Positions 6,631-9,316 of a stretch of 9,316 nucleotides of DNA are shown piece after piece. The stretch's first letter is position 1, and every line of letters starts with the position of its first letter. This DNA is from UBA11164 sp034376725 (GTDB lineage Bacteria > Pseudomonadota > Gammaproteobacteria > Xanthomonadales > Xanthomonadaceae), in the NCBI GenBank assembly GCA_034376725.1, contig JAXMJH010000063.1, positions 1 to 9,316 of the forward strand, read 5' to 3'. The translations under genes were made by a program, and so were the position numbers. Under the pieces are notes generated by a model, which was not told where the DNA came from, made no database searches, and saw only the letters and a list, made by a program, of their open reading frames with translations.

Positions 6631-7497
6631 CTATGCGGATCGATGCGAACCGTGGCGGAAGACAGTGGCCAGGCGCTGGCCGAGGCGGACTTCCTGCTCG
6701 GGCCGCAAACCGTCATCCCATTGCGCAACGCCCTTGGGCAGCAGCACGATCACCGTCGATCCGTAATTGAACCGGCCCAGTTCTTCGAACCGGGCCAGAT
6801 TGACGTTGCGGCCGTGCCAGTCGCGGTGGCGCGGCGTGTTGCGGTAGGGCGGAATCTCCTCGCCGCCCCAGACGGTTTCCACCCCCGAGACCAGCATCGC
6901 CCCGACCAGCACCAGACACATCGGCCCGAAGTCGGTCTCGAAATGACAGACCAGCCGCTCATTTCGGGCGAACAGGCCCGGAATGCCGGCCACGCCGGAC
7001 GGCGCAACGGTGAACAGTCGTCCCGGGACGTGCAGCGTGTCGCGCAGCGTGCCGCCCCAGGGCATGTGCATGCGGTGGTAGTCGCGCGGCGACAAGTAGA
7101 TGGTGGCGAACCAGCCGTCCTGATATGGCACGGCTGCGGCCGCGCTGCCCAACAGCTCGGCAGCGGTGAAGTGGTGGCCCTTGGCCTGAAAGATGCTGCC
7201 CTGCTCGATGGCTCCCAACTGGCTGATCCGGCCATCGGCGGGCATCAGCAGCGCGTCAGGGTCGCTGGACGGCTGGCGCGCGCCTGGCTTGAGCGCGCGG
7301 GTGAAAAACGCATTGAAGTGCGGGTAGGTCGATGGGTCGGATTCGGCGGCCTCGGCCATGTTCACATTGAAGTGACGTACCGCCAGGCCGATCAGCAGGT
7401 TCTTCCACGGCGCCCATCGCCAACGTGCCGCAGCCCGCGCCAGGCGCGACAGCAACCGGTGCGGCAGGATGTACTGGAGCGCGACGGCCGGCGTCAT
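6631..7497 (-). CDS. psd: Phosphatidylserine decarboxylase proenzyme
   Basis: This is a 288-residue proenzyme of bacterial phosphatidylserine decarboxylase, which makes phosphatidylethanolamine from phosphatidylserine at the inner membrane. By family knowledge it cuts itself at Gly-Ser and turns the serine into the pyruvoyl cofactor. Family blocks are clear: HFNAFFTRALKPGARQ (60-75), MPADGRIS (85-92) with D88, EQGSIFQAKGHHFTAAELLG (98-117), YLSPRDYHRMHMPWGG (134-149) with H141 and H144, and GRFNYGSTVIVLLPKG (241-256). Cleavage is expected between G246 and S247, giving a 246-residue beta chain and a 42-residue alpha chain. D88, H144 and S247 correspond to the E. coli Asp-His-Ser set. The residue before GST is Tyr, where E. 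coli has Leu. The ATG overlaps the SCO1 stop (ATGA), indicating translational coupling. Only a weak GGCGG ribosome site is visible. Confidence 0.96.
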   Translation of the reverse strand: MTPAVALQYILPHRLLSRLARAAARWRWAPWKNLLIGLAVRHFNVNMAEAAESDPSTYPHFNAFFTRALKPGARQPSSDPDALLMPADGRISQLGAIEQGSIFQAKGHHFTAAELLGSAAAAVPYQDGWFATIYLSPRDYHRMHMPWGGTLRDTLHVPGRLFTVAPSGVAGIPGLFARNERLVCHFETDFGPMCLVLVGAMLVSGVETVWGGEEIPPYRNTPRHRDWHGRNVNLARFEELGRFNYGSTVIVLLPKGVAQWDDGLRPEQEVRLGQRLATVFRHGSHRSA

Positions 7498-8156
7498 GGC
7501 CGCCAGCGCGCAAGTGCGATCATGTCGGTGGCCACGGCAGCCGGCGGCAGGCCGGCGGGCCGGCCGTCGGCGCCGGGCTGCGGCCGGATGAAGCCGGCGA
7601 AGCGGCCATCGGGGTCGATCAGCACCACCTGCGAAGAATGATCCATAGTGTAGGCGTCCGGATCGGCGCCGGGCAGGGGTGCCTTGGCGAATACCAGCAG
7701 GAGGCTCTTGCCGAAGGCTTCAAGTGCTTCCACCGGGCCGGTCGCGGCCAGCGCATGCGGCGTGAAGAAACCAGCGTATTCGCCGGTCCGTTCGGGGCTG
7801 TCGCGCTCGGGGTCGACCGAAACCAGAAGAATGCGCGGGCGCTGGCTTTCCGGCAGCGCGTCGATCCAGCGCTTCTCCGCCTGGGCCAGCTCGGCCAGCG
7901 TGGTCGGGCAGATGTCCGGGCAGTGGGTGAAGCCGAAGAACACCAGGGTCCAGCGCCCGGTCAATTCATCCGGCGTCAGATCGGTGCCGTCGGACTGGGC
8001 CAGCGAGAACGGCGCGATGTCGCGCGGTTCGGGCAGCAGGCGCGCGACTTCGAGTATCGGGCCGGCCGGATTGCCGAACTGACGCTGGGCGGCCCACAGC
8101 CCGAGTCCCGCCGCAAGCGCAGCGACCAGAATGACAGCGATGGTGCGGTTGAACAT
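7494..8156 (-). CDS. SCO1/SenC family copper chaperone or thiol protein
   Basis: This 220-residue SCO1/SenC (PrrC) family protein has a thioredoxin-like fold. It is anchored by an N-terminal membrane segment (about 5-22, no lipobox) with the domain in the periplasm. The copper-binding motif C79-P-D-I-C83 and the distal H173 (in TMDHSSQV) are present, the three ligands known for copper binding in the family. VSVDPERDSPE (112-122) is also a family block. Members deliver copper to the CuA site of cytochrome c oxidase or act as thiol-disulfide reductases. No oxidase gene is in the window, so the client is unknown. The ATG at 8156 is the only reasonable start before the membrane segment. I see no good Shine-Dalgarno site for it. 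The gene is first in an operon with psd, and a perfect TATAAT lies upstream. The frame is open far upstream antisense to prmB, but that extension is not coding. Confidence 0.93.
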   Translation of the reverse strand: MFNRTIAVILVAALAAGLGLWAAQRQFGNPAGPILEVARLLPEPRDIAPFSLAQSDGTDLTPDELTGRWTLVFFGFTHCPDICPTTLAELAQAEKRWIDALPESQRPRILLVSVDPERDSPERTGEYAGFFTPHALAATGPVEALEAFGKSLLLVFAKAPLPGADPDAYTMDHSSQVVLIDPDGRFAGFIRPQPGADGRPAGLPPAAVATDMIALARWRP

Positions 8157-8183
8157 CGTCGGCCAGCGAAGGAAGGGCCGGTA

Positions 8184-8189
8184 ATTATA
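8184..8189 (-). promoter_or_regulatory. Likely -10 element for the SCO1-psd operon
   Basis: On the minus strand this reads TATAAT, a perfect sigma70 -10 hexamer, in otherwise very GC-rich DNA and 27 bases before the SCO1 start. The expected transcript leader is about 20 bases. The sequence 17 bases upstream (CGGAGT) is not a -35 match. A TG lies two bases before the hexamer instead of the one base needed for an extended -10. Confidence 0.5.
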
Positions 8190-8299
8190 GCCACCGCATG
8201 GCGCAGACTCCGCTACGCGGCGCCACTTCACCGGTTCAGCGCTGATTTTCAGTCGGTTTTTCGGGCGTCCCGGACCCGTCGGCGGGTTTGGCTGGCGGG

Positions 8300-8305
8300 T
8301 ATACT
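8300..8305 (+). promoter_or_regulatory. Possible -10 element for prmB
   Basis: TATACT matches the -10 consensus at five of six positions and lies 37 bases before the prmB start. No -35-like hexamer is found at 15-19 bases spacing, and there is no extended -10 TG. With the TATAAT on the other strand it would make the 186-base gap a divergent promoter region. Confidence 0.35.
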
Positions 8306-8342
8306 GGCAGGCCGATTTCGCCGGGCACCGCCAACCACGCTC

Positions 8343-9260
8343 ATGACCGAATCGCTGCACAGCATCATCGACTTCATCCGCTATGGCGCCAGCCGCTTCG
8401 GCGCCGCCGGGCTGTGCTTTGGCCACAGCTACGACAACGCGCTCGATGAAGCCACCCAACTGGTCCTGCATGCCTTGCATCTGCCGCATGATCTCGGCCC
8501 GGCTTATGGCCAGGCCCGGTTGACTGCGGAGGAAAAAAAGACCGTGCTGGCGCTGTTCGACCGGCGCATCGATGAGCGGATTCCCGCTGCCTATCTGACC
8601 GGAGAGGCCTGGTTTGCCGGGCTCAGCTTCAAGTCCGACACGCGCGCCCTGGTGCCGCGCTCGCCGATTGCCGAGCTGATCGAGGTCGGATTCCAGCCCT
8701 GGCTTGGCGATCGCGAGGTGTTCCGGGCGCTCGATGTCTGCACCGGTTCGGGCTGCATCGCCATCGCCATGGCGCACTACAACCCGATGTGGGAAGTGGA
8801 CGCGGTCGATATCAGCCCCGAGGCGCTGGCGCTGGCCGAAGAGAACCGCGAGCGGCTGCACGCAGGTCATGTCCGCTTGATCGAGTCCGACCTGTTCTCG
8901 GCGCTGGAAGGCGAGCGCTACGACCTGATCGTGACCAACCCGCCCTACGTCACCCACGCCGAAACCGACGCACTGCCGCCCGAATACGCACACGAGCCGG
9001 CGCTCGGCCTTCGGGCTGGCGATGACGGCCTGGATCTGGCGCTGAAAATTCTCCGCGATGCCCCGGAACACCTCACCGAAAGCGGCCTGTTGATCTGCGA
9101 AGTGGGCGAGTCCGAACACGCGCTGTGCGCGCTGCTGCCCGAGCTGGAGCTGGTCTGGATCGAGTTCAAGGTCGGGATGATGGGTGTGTTCGTGGTCGAG
9201 CGGGCTGACTTGATCGCGCACCAGGCGCGGATTCGGGAGTTGGCGGATGTGCGGGGTTAG
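8343..9260 (+). CDS. prmB: 50S ribosomal protein L3 N5-glutamine methyltransferase
   Basis: This 305-residue SAM-dependent methyltransferase of the HemK/PrmB family is close to the E. coli PrmB length (310). It transfers a methyl group to a glutamine of ribosomal protein L3 in the cytoplasm, a step linked to 50S assembly. The N-terminal helical domain resembles PrmB (IIDFIRYGASRFGAAGLCFG, 8-27; ARLTAEEK, 58-65; RIPAAYLTGEAWFAG, 79-93). The diagnostic LVPRSPIAELI (103-113) separates PrmB from PrmC. The catalytic domain has SAM motif I DVCTGSGCIAI (131-141), the acidic loop VDAVDIS (152-158) and the glutamine-binding NPPY (199-202). The start is set by alignment to the PrmB N-terminus from memory. 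There is no clear ribosome site, and the frame stays open upstream to 7425. prmB often neighbours aroC in other proteobacteria; what follows here is outside the window. Confidence 0.96.
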   Translation: MTESLHSIIDFIRYGASRFGAAGLCFGHSYDNALDEATQLVLHALHLPHDLGPAYGQARLTAEEKKTVLALFDRRIDERIPAAYLTGEAWFAGLSFKSDTRALVPRSPIAELIEVGFQPWLGDREVFRALDVCTGSGCIAIAMAHYNPMWEVDAVDISPEALALAEENRERLHAGHVRLIESDLFSALEGERYDLIVTNPPYVTHAETDALPPEYAHEPALGLRAGDDGLDLALKILRDAPEHLTESGLLICEVGESEHALCALLPELELVWIEFKVGMMGVFVVERADLIAHQARIRELADVRG

Positions 9261-9264
9261 TTCT

Positions 9265-9307
9265 GGGTTGCTGGGTGGGTGTGCGGGGGGGGGTGGGCCA
9301 GGGGGGG
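9265..9307 (+). other. Guanine-run tract with G-quadruplex pattern
   Basis: Just after the prmB stop there are guanine runs: GGG at 9265-9267, 9273-9275 and 9277-9279, nine Gs at 9285-9293, GGG at 9295-9297 and seven Gs at 9301-9307, with linkers of one to five bases. This meets the simple four-run G-quadruplex pattern. Long G homopolymers near a sequence end can also reflect poor read quality. Confidence 0.55.
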
Positions 9308-9316
9308 TGCTCTCTG

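Noticed and set aside
7425..8342. Upstream extension of the prmB frame, antisense to SCO1
   Set aside because: The residues before 8343 are Arg/Gly/Gln-rich shadow sequence of SCO1, and PrmB begins at 8343 by family comparison.
8157..9221. Upstream extension of the SCO1 reading frame, antisense across prmB, which would make a 575-residue protein
   Set aside because: prmB is unmistakable on the other strand. The extra residues show no domain, and the SCO1 membrane anchor sits at the expected start at 8156. GC-rich DNA often leaves antisense frames open.

Overview
The window is a GC-rich, tightly packed chromosomal segment with eight recognisable protein genes and very little intergenic DNA. 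The proteins (PrmB, Psd, SCO1/SenC, a YjgR-type HerA-like ATPase, an MltD-like lipoprotein, LemA) fit a proteobacterium, most likely a gammaproteobacterium. A tandem-hairpin repeat at the left edge resembles dispersed repeats I associate with Xanthomonadales/Lysobacterales. That placement is inference and was not checked by search.

Layout, left to right. (1) A hairpin repeat (8-71) and a possible promoter precede lemA (141-689, +), which overlaps by four bases a DUF2207 membrane-protein gene (686-2443, +) ending in a polyglycine tail. (2) Converging on it after six bases are a DODA-type extradiol dioxygenase gene (ygiD-like, 2450-3232, -) and, upstream of that in the same direction, a YjgR-like HerA-family ATPase gene (3326-4855, -). 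They are separated by 93 bases that hold an inverted repeat. (3) Divergent from yjgR is an MltD-like lytic transglycosylase lipoprotein with a C-terminal LysM domain (5103-6566, +). (4) Converging on it is an operon of a SCO1/SenC copper-chaperone gene (7494-8156, -) and phosphatidylserine decarboxylase (psd, 6631-7497, -), joined by an ATGA stop/start overlap. (5) Divergent from SCO1 is prmB (8343-9260, +), the glutamine methyltransferase for ribosomal protein L3. A guanine-run tract ends the window.

Most genes concern the cell envelope: peptidoglycan turnover (MltD-like), phospholipid synthesis (Psd), copper delivery or redox in the periplasm (SCO1), and membrane proteins of unknown role (LemA, DUF2207). 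PrmB, YjgR and the dioxygenase are soluble proteins. I see no tRNA or rRNA, CRISPR array, transposase, phage gene, toxin-antitoxin pair or defence island. No coherent undescribed system is evident. The points most worth checking are the left-edge repeat, the SCO1-psd coupling, the Tyr variant at the Psd self-cleavage site, and the cysteine-bracketed LysM domain.
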